From Parafannyhessea umbonata (GTDB taxonomy: Bacteria > Actinomycetota > Coriobacteriia > Coriobacteriales > Atopobiaceae), in contig NZ_JABAGR010000005.1 in the NCBI RefSeq assembly GCF_012844235.1, positions 124,001 to 188,000 of the forward strand: 64,000 nucleotides of DNA. Reading direction: 5' to 3'. This document shows positions 36,620 through 45,560 of this stretch, piece after piece. The notes below the pieces were generated by a model. The model ran no database searches and had not been told where the DNA came from. It worked only from the letters and a program-made list of their open reading frames with translations. Every line of letters starts with the position of its first letter. Within the stretch, counting starts at the first letter, position 1. The translations under genes and the position numbers were made by a program.

Positions 36620-37286
36620 GCAACGGATACTTCTGATGCGTCACCCCGAGACGCGCGAGAACATGGCGGGCGTGCTTTCCGGCCGCATCGACGTGGACCT
36701 CACGCCCAGGGGAGAAGAGCAGATGCGCCGCGCCATAAAGGCCGTCGTGGCGTGGGAGCCCGACCGCATCTGGTGCTCCCCGCTGTCGCGCTGCCGCTCC
36801 ATCGCGGAGGAGGCGGCGTTTCGCCTGGGAATCGAGTGCCGCGTGGAGCCCGGGCTCGCGGAGATAAACTTCGGCAGCATCCAGGGCATGCGGATGGATG
36901 AGGTGCACGAGCTTGGCTACGACTTCCCGTGGCCGCTGGACGAGGACGGGCGCTCCATGCCGGCACCGGGCGCGGAGAGCTTCGAGGACCTGCTCGGGCG
37001 CGCCCGCGGCGTGCTCGCGGCCCTGGAGCCGCTGGAGGGCCGCACGGCGTGCATCAGCCACGGCGGCATGTCCCGCGCCATACTGGGCGCCGTGTTCGGG
37101 ACGCCGCTCTCCACGTTCTGGCACGTGACGCTCCCCAACGTGAGCTCGCAGATCCTCACCTATGGAGGCGGGCACTTCTCGCTCGCGGCGCTTGCCCTTG
37201 CGCCGGAAGAGGTTGTCAGGCGCATGCGGGAGCCGGAGCTCATAGGAATCGACACGACGCAGAACATCTCTGGGAAGGACGCATGA
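36612..37286 (+). CDS. Histidine phosphatase family protein
   Basis: 224-aa phosphoglycerate-mutase-like phosphatase. The phosphohistidine motif reads LMRHPETREN, so the usual RHG is RHP; WCSPLSRCRSIAEE, LAEINFGSIQGM and ISHGGMSRAIL supply the rest of the pocket. GTG 36612 overlaps rluB by eight bases. A role in cobalamin or other metabolism cannot be told from sequence. Confidence 0.88.
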   Translation: MARQRILLMRHPETRENMAGVLSGRIDVDLTPRGEEQMRRAIKAVVAWEPDRIWCSPLSRCRSIAEEAAFRLGIECRVEPGLAEINFGSIQGMRMDEVHELGYDFPWPLDEDGRSMPAPGAESFEDLLGRARGVLAALEPLEGRTACISHGGMSRAILGAVFGTPLSTFWHVTLPNVSSQILTYGGGHFSLAALALAPEEVVRRMREPELIGIDTTQNISGKDA

Positions 37287-38890
37287 TGATAGTAGCCATT
37301 GACGGACCGGCGGGATCGGGCAAGTCGACGACGGCCCACGCCATCGCGGACCGGTGCAACCTCACGTTCCTGGACACGGGCGCCATGTATCGCGCCGTGA
37401 CGTGGCGCTGCCTCGATTCGGGCGTGGACGTGAGCGACGGCGACGCGGTATCGGCCGTGGCGGAGCGCGCGAAGATCGTGTTCGGCAAGTCCGCGGACGG
37501 ACAGACCGTGAGCATCGACGGGCAGGACGTGACGCGCCAGATCCGCACGCCGGAGGTCGACCGCAACGTGTCCGTGGTGTCCGCCTACCCCCGGGTGCGC
37601 GAGGCCATGGTGGCGCGCCAGCGCGAGCTGGGCGCGGCCGGGGACGTCGTGGCGGAGGGAAGGGACATCGGCACCGTCGTCTTCCCCAACGCGGAGGTGA
37701 AGGTGTTTCTGACGGCCGATGCCGCCGCGCGCGCCCACCGCAGGGCCGTGCAGCGCGAGGGCGGAGACGCTGGTCGCGACGCCGCTGCGAAGGCCGACGC
37801 GGCAGAGGAGCGGCAGATACTCCAGGACCTGGTGCGCCGCGACAAGCTTGACAGCTCGCGCAAGGAGTCTCCGCTGAGGCCCGCGGCGGACGCGCACATG
37901 ATCGACAACTCCGCGCTCACGCCGGAGCAGGTGGTGCAGCAGATCGTGGACCTGATGGACGCAGCCCGCGCGCAGGGCGAAGCACCTAAGGCGGGCGAGG
38001 TCGCCCCTTTTGACGACGGGGGCGAGCGCACCTCGCCCAGTCCTGCCGCAGACGGCGGGGCGGCGGACGCCCCCGCAGGCGCACGCGCAAAGGACGCTGC
38101 GGCCGAGAAGGGCGCGGGCAAGCCGGCCGCGAAGGCCGCCGCGAAGTCGAAGGCACCTGCGGGCCGGATGCGCGCGTTTGCGGGCAACTCGTTCGACGAC
38201 TACTACGACCACGGGATGAAGGAGTTCCCGCTGCCGGCGCGGGCGCTTCTGGCCGTGGCCGCCACCATCGTGTGGGCGGTCACGAAGGTGCTGTGGCCGT
38301 GGAGGATCGAGGACGTGCGGCTGCTTCGCGACGACGCGCGGGGCCGCATGATCGTGATGAACCACACCTCCATGCTCGACCCCGTGGTGATCGTCTGCGG
38401 GCTGTACTTCCACGGCATCCGCGTGAGGCCGATCTCGAAGAGCGAGTTCAACAAGACCGACTTCGTGTCGTGGCTGTTCTCGCGCGCGGGGGCCATCCCC
38501 GTGAGGCGTGGCACCGCAGACCTGAAGGCGGTGCGCCGGGCGCAGGCGGCCCTCACGCGCGGCGAGTGCGTGCTGGTGTTTCCGGAGGGCACGCGCATCA
38601 AGAGCGACGACCAGCCCGTCACCATACACGGCGGGTTCGCGCTCATGGCGCAGATGGCGAAGGCGCCCGTGCAACCCGTCGCCATCGTGGGCGCGCGCGA
38701 CATTACGCCCAAGGGCACGCACTGGAAGCGCTTTGGCCGCGTGTTCTGCAAGGCGGGGGAGTGCATCGAGTTCTCCGACCTGGGCGTGAGGGGCCGCAAG
38801 CAGCAGGCGCTCAGGATGGAGGAGGTCGCGATGGAGCGCGTGTACGCGCTGCGCGACGAGCTCCGCCGCGAGCACCCGGGAAAGATGTAG
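37283..38890 (+). CDS. cmk: CMP kinase fused to PlsC-type acyltransferase
   Basis: 535 aa. Residues 1-230 are cytidylate kinase: P-loop IDGPAGSGKSTTA, FLDTGAMYRAVTWR, VAEGRDIGTVVFP. An Ala/Lys/Pro-rich linker (about 235-300) follows, then a membrane-anchored 1-acylglycerol-3-phosphate acyltransferase with NHTSMLD (about 360) and LVFPEGTRI. It thus joins nucleotide and phospholipid synthesis in one chain. ATG 37283, overlapping the phosphatase stop. The frame is continuous with no sign of sequencing error. A motif near-copy lies in the linker (38102-38118). Confidence 0.92.
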   Translation: MMIVAIDGPAGSGKSTTAHAIADRCNLTFLDTGAMYRAVTWRCLDSGVDVSDGDAVSAVAERAKIVFGKSADGQTVSIDGQDVTRQIRTPEVDRNVSVVSAYPRVREAMVARQRELGAAGDVVAEGRDIGTVVFPNAEVKVFLTADAAARAHRRAVQREGGDAGRDAAAKADAAEERQILQDLVRRDKLDSSRKESPLRPAADAHMIDNSALTPEQVVQQIVDLMDAARAQGEAPKAGEVAPFDDGGERTSPSPAADGGAADAPAGARAKDAAAEKGAGKPAAKAAAKSKAPAGRMRAFAGNSFDDYYDHGMKEFPLPARALLAVAATIVWAVTKVLWPWRIEDVRLLRDDARGRMIVMNHTSMLDPVVIVCGLYFHGIRVRPISKSEFNKTDFVSWLFSRAGAIPVRRGTADLKAVRRAQAALTRGECVLVFPEGTRIKSDDQPVTIHGGFALMAQMAKAPVQPVAIVGARDITPKGTHWKRFGRVFCKAGECIEFSDLGVRGRKQQALRMEEVAMERVYALRDELRREHPGKM

Positions 38891-38899
38891 GGAGGACGC

Positions 38900-39790
38900 A
38901 TGCCGACGATCGAGGTGGCCCGCGAGGCCGGGGCCTGCTACGGGGTGAACCGCGCGCTCGAGCTGGTGCGCAAGGCCGCGGCGCAGGCGGAGGGACCCAT
39001 CCATACGCTCGGGCCGCTCATCCACAACCCCACCGTCGTGGAGTCCCTTGCGCAGGGCGGCGTAACGGTGGCAGGCGCGCCGGACGAGTTCTTGGGCGGC
39101 ACGCTGGTGCTGCGCACACACGGCGTCACGCCGGACGAGGAGGCGCGCGCTCGCGAAGCCGCGGACAGCGTGCTGGACGCGACGTGCCCGTTCGTGGTGC
39201 GCGCCCACCGCGCGGCCGAGACGCTCACGCGCGAGGGCTACCAGGTGCTGGTGTTTGGCGAGGCGGGCCACCCCGAGGTCTTGGGAACGCTCGGCCACGC
39301 GCCGGGCGCGACGGTGGTGGAGCGTCCGGAGGACGCGGACGCGCTCGAGCTCGGGCGCAAGGTGGGCGTCGTGGTGCAGACCACGCAGTCCCGCGCGCGT
39401 CTGGCAGAGCTCGTGAGGCGCCTGCTGGGCCGCACTGACGAGGTACGCGTGATGGACACGATCTGCGAGGCGACGTCCGAGCGCCAGGCCGCCGCGGCGG
39501 AGCTTTCCGCCCGCGTGGACGCGATGGTGGTCATAGGCGGCAGGATGTCCGCGAACACGCGACGGCTCGCAGAGATCTGCGCGGGGGCGTGCGCGCGCAC
39601 CCACCACATAGAGACGCCGGACGAGCTCGACCCCGCGTGGTTCGCGGGCGCGGAGGCCATCGGCGTGACGGCGGGCGCCTCGACCCCCCAGGAGCAGATA
39701 GACGAGGTCGTGGCCGCCATCGGCAGGCTCACGGGCGCCACGTGCGCAAGCGCGCCCGCCGCGGGCGAGAAGGACGGGGCCCGGGGCTAG
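38900..39790 (+). CDS. ispH: 4-hydroxy-3-methylbut-2-enyl diphosphate reductase
   Basis: 296-aa Fe-S enzyme ending the MEP pathway. Cluster cysteines are in EAGACYGVNRALE, VLDATCPFV and DTICEATSERQ; TAGASTPQEQIDEV is conserved near the end. ATG 38900. It follows the cmk-plsC fusion, a linkage also known for separate cmk/plsC/ispH genes. The final AAGEKDGARG comes from an exact motif copy. Confidence 0.95.
   Translation: MPTIEVAREAGACYGVNRALELVRKAAAQAEGPIHTLGPLIHNPTVVESLAQGGVTVAGAPDEFLGGTLVLRTHGVTPDEEARAREAADSVLDATCPFVVRAHRAAETLTREGYQVLVFGEAGHPEVLGTLGHAPGATVVERPEDADALELGRKVGVVVQTTQSRARLAELVRRLLGRTDEVRVMDTICEATSERQAAAAELSARVDAMVVIGGRMSANTRRLAEICAGACARTHHIETPDELDPAWFAGAEAIGVTAGASTPQEQIDEVVAAIGRLTGATCASAPAAGEKDGARG
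39761..39777 (+). repeat. Dispersed motif copy (ispH C-terminus)
   Basis: GCGGGCGAGAAGGACGG, exact core. Confidence 0.7.
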
Positions 39791-39823
39791 CGCCTGCCCG
39801 TGGCCGTGCGATCTTCTCGCCCG
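39762..39823 (+). terminator. Inverted motif pair at the end of ispH
   Basis: CGGGCGAGAAG (39762-39772) and CTTCTCGCCCG (39813-39823) are perfect inverted repeats separated by 40 bases. The pair spans the stop codon and could fold in the mRNA; no T-run follows, so a terminator role is tentative. Confidence 0.4.
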
Positions 39824-39941
39824 TGGCGCCCGCCTTGCCATGCGCGCTTTCGCTGTGTTGGTGAGGGCGCCGCTCAACCGAATAGCCCGCGCGAGCGAAT
39901 GGTAGACTGAGCGTAATTGTGCCCCTATAGCAAGGAGTGAT

Positions 39942-41264
39942 ATGTCAAAGCCAATCGTCGCCGTTGTCGGCCGGCCCAACGTGGGCAAGTCCACGCTGGT
40001 GAACCGCCTCTCCGTCAATCGCGATGCCATAGTCCACGAGTCGCGCGGCGTCACGCGCGACCGCTCGTACCACGACTGCGACTGGAACGGTCGCGACTTC
40101 GTGCTGATAGACACCGGCGGCATCGAGTCCGCCAAGAGCAAGGACGTGTTTGCCCCGCGCATCCGCGAGCAGGCGCTCGCCGCGTGCGACGAGGCGGACG
40201 CAATCATCTTCGTGGTGGACGGGACCGTGGGCGTCACGGACGAGGACGAGGAGGTCGCGCGCGTGGTGCGGCGCTCTAAGAAGCCCGTGTTCCTGTGCGT
40301 GAACAAGCTGGACGACCCGGCCAGGGAGCTGAACAGCTGGGACTACTACTCGCTGGGCGTGGGCGAGCCGCGCGGCATCTCTGCCGGCCACGGCTTTGGC
40401 ACCGGCGACCTGCTGGACGACGTGGTCGCGGCGCTGCCCGACGAGGGCGAGCCAGAGCCGGAGCGCGAGGACGGCGTGCTGAACGTCGCGATCATCGGCA
40501 GGCCGAACGTGGGCAAGTCCTCGCTCACGAACCGCCTGGCGAAGCGCAACCGATCGATCGTGAGCGACGTCGCGGGCACCACGCGCGACGCCGTAGACAT
40601 CGAGATCGCGTGGAAGGGCAGCCGCATACGCCTGGTGGACACGGCCGGCATGCGCAAGAAGACCCAGGTGCACGAGGACGTGGAGTACTACAGCCTCGTG
40701 AGGGGCCTGCAGGCCATGGACAAGGCGGACGTGTGCCTGCTCGTCGTCGACGCGAGCGTCGGCGTGACGGAGCAGGACCAGAAGCTCGCGGGCATGGCCA
40801 TCGACCGCGGCTGCGCCATCGTCGTCGTGCTGAACAAGTGGGACCTCATCGACACGGAGGAGAAGCGCGAGGCCGTGAGGTCGTCGCTCGACCAGAGGAT
40901 GACGTTCGCGCGCTGGGCGCCTTCCGTCAACGTGAGCGCGCTCACGGGCCGCGCGACGGACAAGGTGCTCGCCGCGGCAGTGAGGGCGTCCGAGAACCAC
41001 GCGCGCCAGGTGCGGACGTCGGAGCTGAACAGGCTCGTCACCTCCATCCGCGAGGGCGGCCACACCGTCACGTACAAGAACCGCCGCCTGAAGATCCACT
41101 ACGCCACGCAGACGGGCACGAAGCCGCCGGCGCTCACGTTCTGGTGCAACGCGCCGGACCTCGTGGACGACAACTACGAGCGGTTCCTGGAGAACCGCAT
41201 CCGCGAGACGTTCGACTTCGCGGGCACGCCGCTCAGGCTCAGGTTCAGGCGGAAGGACGACTAG
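39942..41264 (+). CDS. der: GTPase Der (EngA)
   Basis: 440-aa double-GTPase essential for 50S assembly. Two G1 motifs, GRPNVGKST (about residue 9) and GRPNVGKSS (about 184), DTGG and DTAG G3 motifs, NKLD/NKWD G4 motifs and a C-terminal KH-like domain ending LRLRFRRKDD. ATG 39942 with AAGGAG upstream. The 151-base gap before it holds only the inverted motif pair. Confidence 0.97.
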   Translation: MSKPIVAVVGRPNVGKSTLVNRLSVNRDAIVHESRGVTRDRSYHDCDWNGRDFVLIDTGGIESAKSKDVFAPRIREQALAACDEADAIIFVVDGTVGVTDEDEEVARVVRRSKKPVFLCVNKLDDPARELNSWDYYSLGVGEPRGISAGHGFGTGDLLDDVVAALPDEGEPEPEREDGVLNVAIIGRPNVGKSSLTNRLAKRNRSIVSDVAGTTRDAVDIEIAWKGSRIRLVDTAGMRKKTQVHEDVEYYSLVRGLQAMDKADVCLLVVDASVGVTEQDQKLAGMAIDRGCAIVVVLNKWDLIDTEEKREAVRSSLDQRMTFARWAPSVNVSALTGRATDKVLAAAVRASENHARQVRTSELNRLVTSIREGGHTVTYKNRRLKIHYATQTGTKPPALTFWCNAPDLVDDNYERFLENRIRETFDFAGTPLRLRFRRKDD

Positions 41265-41265
41265 C

Positions 41266-41943
41266 ATGCCAACAATCGCTATCGCGACGCTCGCGTGCAT
41301 GGCGGGTGCGTTTCTCATCTGCGGCATCCCGAGCGGGCTCATCATCGCGCGGCACTCCAGCGAGCACGTGGACGTGCGCAAGGTGGGCTCCGGCAACATC
41401 GGGATGACGAACGTGGCGCGATCGGCCGGCGGCGGCGCGGCCGCGCTCACGCTCCTGTGCGACGCCGGCAAGGGCTACCTCGCCATCATGCTCGGACGCC
41501 TCGTGGTGTCCCAGGTGGCCTTTGGCGGGGACTTCTCGCAGACGGCCGCGCTCGGCGCCGCGGGCTGGTCCACGACCGCGCTGTACATGGCGTGCGTGCT
41601 CGGCCACGTGTACTCGCCGTACCTGGGCTTCCACGGCGGCAAGGGCATCAGCGTTGGCCTGGGCGCCGGCCTTGGCTTCTGCTGGCCCGTCACGCTCATG
41701 ATGCTCGCGGTGTTCCTGGTGCTTGCCGTGCCGACGCGCTACGTTTCGCTCGGCTCCGTGAGCGCGGCCATATCGCTTCCCATCATCTCGTTCGCGTGGG
41801 GCATCCGCGGCGTCGCGATCGTGCCGCTTCTGGTGGTGGCGGCCGTCGTGGTGTTCGCGCACAGGGGAAACATCAAGAAGCTCGCGTACGGCCAGGAGCG
41901 CAAGTTCAGCGTTCACAGGCGCGGCGACAAGGAAGGCAGGTAG
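41266..41943 (+). CDS. plsY: Acyl-phosphate glycerol-3-phosphate acyltransferase
   Basis: 225-aa membrane acyltransferase, first step of phospholipid synthesis from acyl-phosphate. Conserved loops: GIPSGLIIAR, VGSGNIGMTNVARSAG, DAGKGYLAI and GHVYSPYLGFHGGKGISVGLG. ATG 41266 right after der. It makes lysophosphatidate, the substrate of the PlsC domain encoded 3 kb upstream, from the product of gpsA next door. Confidence 0.95.
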   Translation: MPTIAIATLACMAGAFLICGIPSGLIIARHSSEHVDVRKVGSGNIGMTNVARSAGGGAAALTLLCDAGKGYLAIMLGRLVVSQVAFGGDFSQTAALGAAGWSTTALYMACVLGHVYSPYLGFHGGKGISVGLGAGLGFCWPVTLMMLAVFLVLAVPTRYVSLGSVSAAISLPIISFAWGIRGVAIVPLLVVAAVVVFAHRGNIKKLAYGQERKFSVHRRGDKEGR

Positions 41944-41945
41944 CG

Positions 41946-42965
41946 ATGGCGGGAAGGATAGCCGTCATCGGCTCGGGGTCCTGGGGCACGGCGGCCGCGG
42001 GCCTGCTTGCGGCGCACGCCAACGACGTGCGGGTGTGGGCGCACTCGCCCAAGGTGGCCGAGGCCATCAACCGCACGCACAGGAACCCGCGCCACCTCAA
42101 GGACTACGAGCTGCCGGCAAACGTGAGCGCGAGCCACGACTTCGCGGAGGTGCTCGACGGCGCGGAGTCCATGGTGATGGTAGTGCCGTCCTCGTTTCTG
42201 CGCGGCATATGCGAGGGGCTGAGGGGGCTCGTTCGCGAGGACCTGCCCATCGTGGTGCTCACGAAGGGCATCGAGCCGGGGACGCACCTCCTCATGGCGG
42301 ACGTCGTGGCGGACGTGCTGGGAAACCCCGGGCGCGTAGCGGCGCTTTCGGGCCCCAACCACGCCGAGGAGATCTGCCAGGGCCTGATTTCCGCCGCGGT
42401 CGTTGCGTGCCAGAGCGAGGCTCTCGCGGCATACTTCCAGGAGGCGTTCGTGTCTCAGGAGTTCCGCGTGTACCGCTCGCAGGACATCAAGGGTGTCGAG
42501 GTGTGCGCGGCCGTGAAGAACGTCGTCGCGATCGCGTGCGGCATCTGCGCGGGCCTTGGCCTGGGCGACAACACGCTCGCGGTCCTCATGACCCGCGGCC
42601 TCGCCGAGATCAGCCGGATCGTGTGCGCCGTGGGCGGCGACCCCATGACGTGCATGGGCCTGGCGGGCATGGGCGACCTCGTGGCCACCTGCACCTCTCG
42701 CCACTCGCGCAACCGCACGTTCGGCGAGGCGTTCTCGCACGGCGAGAGCCTCGAGGCGTACGAGGAGCGCACCGGCATGGTGGTGGAGGGCGCCCGCGCG
42801 GCGCAGAGCACGTGGGAGCTCGCGCGGGAGCTTGGGATCGAGGCCCCGCTCACGAACGCGGTCCACTCGATTCTGTATGATGGGACGGAGCTGGGCGAGG
42901 CGGCCCAGCTGCTTTTGGACCGCGACCCGCACGTTGAGTTCTACGGCCTAGACACAAGGGAATAG
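41946..42965 (+). CDS. gpsA: Glycerol-3-phosphate dehydrogenase [NAD(P)+]
   Basis: 339-aa soluble enzyme producing glycerol-3-phosphate from DHAP. IAVIGSGSWGTAAAGLLA is the nucleotide loop; VVLTKGIEPG, LSGPNHAEEI, GVEVCAAVKNVVAIACGI (catalytic Lys) and GMGDLVATCTSRHSRNR are typical. Two bases separate it from plsY. Confidence 0.96.
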   Translation: MAGRIAVIGSGSWGTAAAGLLAAHANDVRVWAHSPKVAEAINRTHRNPRHLKDYELPANVSASHDFAEVLDGAESMVMVVPSSFLRGICEGLRGLVREDLPIVVLTKGIEPGTHLLMADVVADVLGNPGRVAALSGPNHAEEICQGLISAAVVACQSEALAAYFQEAFVSQEFRVYRSQDIKGVEVCAAVKNVVAIACGICAGLGLGDNTLAVLMTRGLAEISRIVCAVGGDPMTCMGLAGMGDLVATCTSRHSRNRTFGEAFSHGESLEAYEERTGMVVEGARAAQSTWELARELGIEAPLTNAVHSILYDGTELGEAAQLLLDRDPHVEFYGLDTRE

Positions 42966-42970
42966 AGCAC

Positions 42971-42980
42971 GGGGGAGAAG
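42971..42980 (+). repeat. Intergenic GGGGGAGAAG element before rpe
   Basis: Exact 10-mer, also at 28091; at both places it doubles as the ribosome site region. Confidence 0.4.
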
Positions 42981-42988
42981 ATCGAAAC

Positions 42989-43669
42989 ATGCCAAACGAA
43001 AGCGTACTGATTGCACCGTCGGTCCTCTCGGCCGACTTCACGCGTCTGGGCGAGGAGCTCGAGAGCATCAAGAGCGCGGACCTCGTCCACTACGACGTGA
43101 TGGACGGGCACTTCGTGCCGAACCTGAGCTTTGGCACGGAGATTCTGCGCCAGGCGAAGGCCGCGACGAGGCTTCCCCTGGACGTGCACCTGATGGTGAC
43201 GAACCCGGAGGAGCAGGTGCCGTGGTACCTCGCGGCCGGCGCGGACGTCGTGACGTTCCACTACGAGGCCCAGACGCACGCGGACCGGCTCGTGGGTCTC
43301 ATCCACGACGCGGGTGCGAAGGCGTGCGTCGCGCTGAACCCGGGGACGCCAGTGGCCGCGCTCGACGCGATCCTGGACGAGCTCGACATGGTGCTCGTGA
43401 TGACGGTGAACCCCGGCTTTGGCGGGCAGAGCTTCATCCCCGGCTCCGTGAGGAAGCTCAGGGCCCTGCGCAGGATGTGCGCGGAGCACGGCGCGAGCCC
43501 GCTCGTGGAGGTGGACGGCGGCATCGGCGCGGACAACGTGGGCGAGGTCGTTGCCGCGGGCGCGAACGTGATAGTGGCCGGAAGCAAGGTTTTCAAGGCG
43601 GCGGACCACGCCGCAGCGATTGAGGAGCTCCGCCGCAACGGCACCATGGGGCTCGCCAAGAGGGCATAG
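42989..43669 (+). CDS. rpe: Ribulose-phosphate 3-epimerase
   Basis: 226-aa TIM barrel. IAPSVLSADFTRLGEEL, VHYDVMDGHFVPNLSFG, LVMTVNPGFGGQSFI and LVEVDGGIGADNV carry the metal and catalytic residues. ATG 42989; GGGGGAG upstream. Confidence 0.97.
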   Translation: MPNESVLIAPSVLSADFTRLGEELESIKSADLVHYDVMDGHFVPNLSFGTEILRQAKAATRLPLDVHLMVTNPEEQVPWYLAAGADVVTFHYEAQTHADRLVGLIHDAGAKACVALNPGTPVAALDAILDELDMVLVMTVNPGFGGQSFIPGSVRKLRALRRMCAEHGASPLVEVDGGIGADNVGEVVAAGANVIVAGSKVFKAADHAAAIEELRRNGTMGLAKRA

Positions 43670-43671
43670 GG

Positions 43672-44844
43672 ATGCAGAACAAGAACTACGTGTACCTGGA
43701 CTTTGCGGCCTCAGCGCCCATGTGCGAAGAGGCCATCGAGGCGGAGCGGTTCTACGAGGAGTCGCCGATAGCGGGCGCGAACCCGAACTCGCTCCACACG
43801 CTGGGACGCATGGCGTACGCGCGGCTGGAGCAGTGCCGGCGCGACATAGCGCGCTGCGTGGGCGGCGGCTTCAGGCCGGCGGACGTGGTGTTCACCTCCG
43901 GCGGAACGGAGTCGAACAACCTCGCGCTGTACGGCATGGCCGAGGGCGCGCGCGACCGCGACCGCAACAGGACGAGGGTCATCGTCTCGGCCATCGAGCA
44001 CGACAGCGAGCTTGACGTGGTGCCGGCGCTGCGCGGCCGCGGCTTCGAGGTGGAGCTCGCCAGGCCAAACCGCGAGGGCGTCGTGACGGAGGACGCCGTA
44101 CGAAGGCTCCTGGGGCCCGACGTGGCGCTGGTGAGCGTGATGAGCGCGAACAACGAGACGGGCGTCGTGCAGCCGGTGGGCAAGATCGCCCGCGCGGCGC
44201 ACGAGGCCGGCGCGCTGTTCCACACGGACGCGGTGCAGGCCTTCGGGCGGATCCCGCTCGACGTGGCCGACGCCGACGCCGTGAGCATCGCCGCGCACAA
44301 GATCGGCGGCCCCGTGGGCATAGGCGCGCTCATGGTGCGCTCGCGCTGCCCCCTGCGGCCCCAGAGCTTCGGCGGCGGGCAGGAGCAGGGGCGCCGCCCC
44401 GGCACCCAGGACGTGCGCGGGGCGCTCGCGTTCGCGGCGGCGGCCAAGAGCTGCGCGGACGGGCTGGACCGCACGCGAGCGGTCGTCCAGGGCCGGGCAA
44501 ACGCGCTCTTCTCGCGCCTGTGCGCGGAGGGCACGGGCATCCTGCCCACGGTGAGCGCAACGGTGGACGAGGGACGCCTGCCCGGCATGGTCTCCGTCAT
44601 GGTCCCGACCCTGGACTCCGAGACGCTCATCCTGAAGCTCGACCAGCTTGGGTTCGAGGTGTCCGCGGGATCGGCGTGCTCGTCCGGCTCGCTCGACCCC
44701 AGCCACGTGCTCTCCGCCATGGGAATCGCCCGGGGCGACGCCCTGGGATCGCTCAGGATCTCGTTCGACGAGCGCGTGAGCGAGGGCGACCTGGACCGCT
44801 TCGCGGACGCTCTCCTTGGCATCGTCTCTAGCAACCGGAGGTAG
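43672..44844 (+). CDS. Cysteine desulfurase (NifS/IscS family)
   Basis: 390-aa PLP enzyme. VYLDFAASAPM start, TSGGTESNNLAL, HTDAVQAFGRIPLDV, SIAAHKIGGPVGIGALMV (PLP Lys) and SAGSACSSGSLDPSHVL (catalytic Cys). It donates sulfur for Fe-S clusters or tRNA thiolation; no scaffold or thiI/mnmA gene is adjacent to say which. The active-site N-terminus differs from the usual YLDNAAT by Phe. ATG 43672, overlapping the operon tightly. Confidence 0.92.
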   Translation: MQNKNYVYLDFAASAPMCEEAIEAERFYEESPIAGANPNSLHTLGRMAYARLEQCRRDIARCVGGGFRPADVVFTSGGTESNNLALYGMAEGARDRDRNRTRVIVSAIEHDSELDVVPALRGRGFEVELARPNREGVVTEDAVRRLLGPDVALVSVMSANNETGVVQPVGKIARAAHEAGALFHTDAVQAFGRIPLDVADADAVSIAAHKIGGPVGIGALMVRSRCPLRPQSFGGGQEQGRRPGTQDVRGALAFAAAAKSCADGLDRTRAVVQGRANALFSRLCAEGTGILPTVSATVDEGRLPGMVSVMVPTLDSETLILKLDQLGFEVSAGSACSSGSLDPSHVLSAMGIARGDALGSLRISFDERVSEGDLDRFADALLGIVSSNRR

Positions 44845-44846
44845 AC

Positions 44847-45560
44847 ATGAACGACTACGAGGCGCTCCTGCGCCTTCAGCAGATCGACCTGGAGCTCATG
44901 CGCGACAGCCGCAGGCTCAAGGCGATGCCGCAGCAGAAGAGGATCGCCGCTGCCGACGCGGCGAAGCGCAAGGTGGCCGGCGAGCTCACGAAGATCGTGG
45001 GCCAGCGCAAGGACGCCGAGCTCGAGCTCCAGGACGCGGAGGCCGAGCACGAGCACCTGATGCAGAAGACGGACGAGGTGAGGGCCCTCGCGCAGGAGGG
45101 CGACTACCGCCAGGCGTCCAGCATCGAGCAGCAGCTGACCTCGCTCGCCAAGAAGATGGAGAAGATCGAGTTCAACTACAAGGAGACGTCCGACCGCCTG
45201 AAGCGCCTCCAGAAGGCCGAGAGGAACGCGCGCGACCTGGACGCGAAGCTCGACGAGGAGCGCGCGGCCCAGCAGGCGTCGTTCGAGAGCGACACCGCGG
45301 ACATCATGGCGCGGGTGCGCCAGCTCGCCGACGAGCGCAAGCGCATGGTCGCGGCGCTGGACGAAGACACGCTCGCGCGCTACGACGCCGCGGCGAAGCG
45401 CTTTGGCGGCCTCGCCGTCGAGAAGCTCGAGGGCAACGTGCCGTCCGTGTGCCGCGTTAAGCTGCAGCCGAGCCTGTTCAGCGACCTCAAGCACGCCGGT
45501 TCGATCGCGGAGTGCCCGTACTGCCACCGCCTGCTGGTGACCGAGGAGGTTGCCGACTGA
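44847..45560 (+). CDS. Coiled-coil protein with degenerate C4-type zinc ribbon
   Basis: 237 aa. Residues 1-175 form a long antiparallel coiled coil. The C-terminus has CRVKLQPSLFSDL and AECPYCHRLLV, aligning with the bacterial zinc-ribbon family (CxxCHMxLPP...CPxCGR), but the first of the four cysteines is replaced (PSVC). GGAGG precedes ATG 44847. It lies between a desulfurase and coaBC; the function is unknown. Confidence 0.8.
   Translation: MNDYEALLRLQQIDLELMRDSRRLKAMPQQKRIAAADAAKRKVAGELTKIVGQRKDAELELQDAEAEHEHLMQKTDEVRALAQEGDYRQASSIEQQLTSLAKKMEKIEFNYKETSDRLKRLQKAERNARDLDAKLDEERAAQQASFESDTADIMARVRQLADERKRMVAALDEDTLARYDAAAKRFGGLAVEKLEGNVPSVCRVKLQPSLFSDLKHAGSIAECPYCHRLLVTEEVAD

Noticed and set aside
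37160-40306. A 1048-residue open frame on the minus strand opposite cmk-plsC, ispH and der
   Set aside because: High-GC antisense shadow: Arg/His/Ala-rich, no ribosome site, no family motifs, and it lies fully over strongly supported plus-strand genes. The same applies to the long minus frames at 2765-5071, 6413-8518 and 30683-33028.
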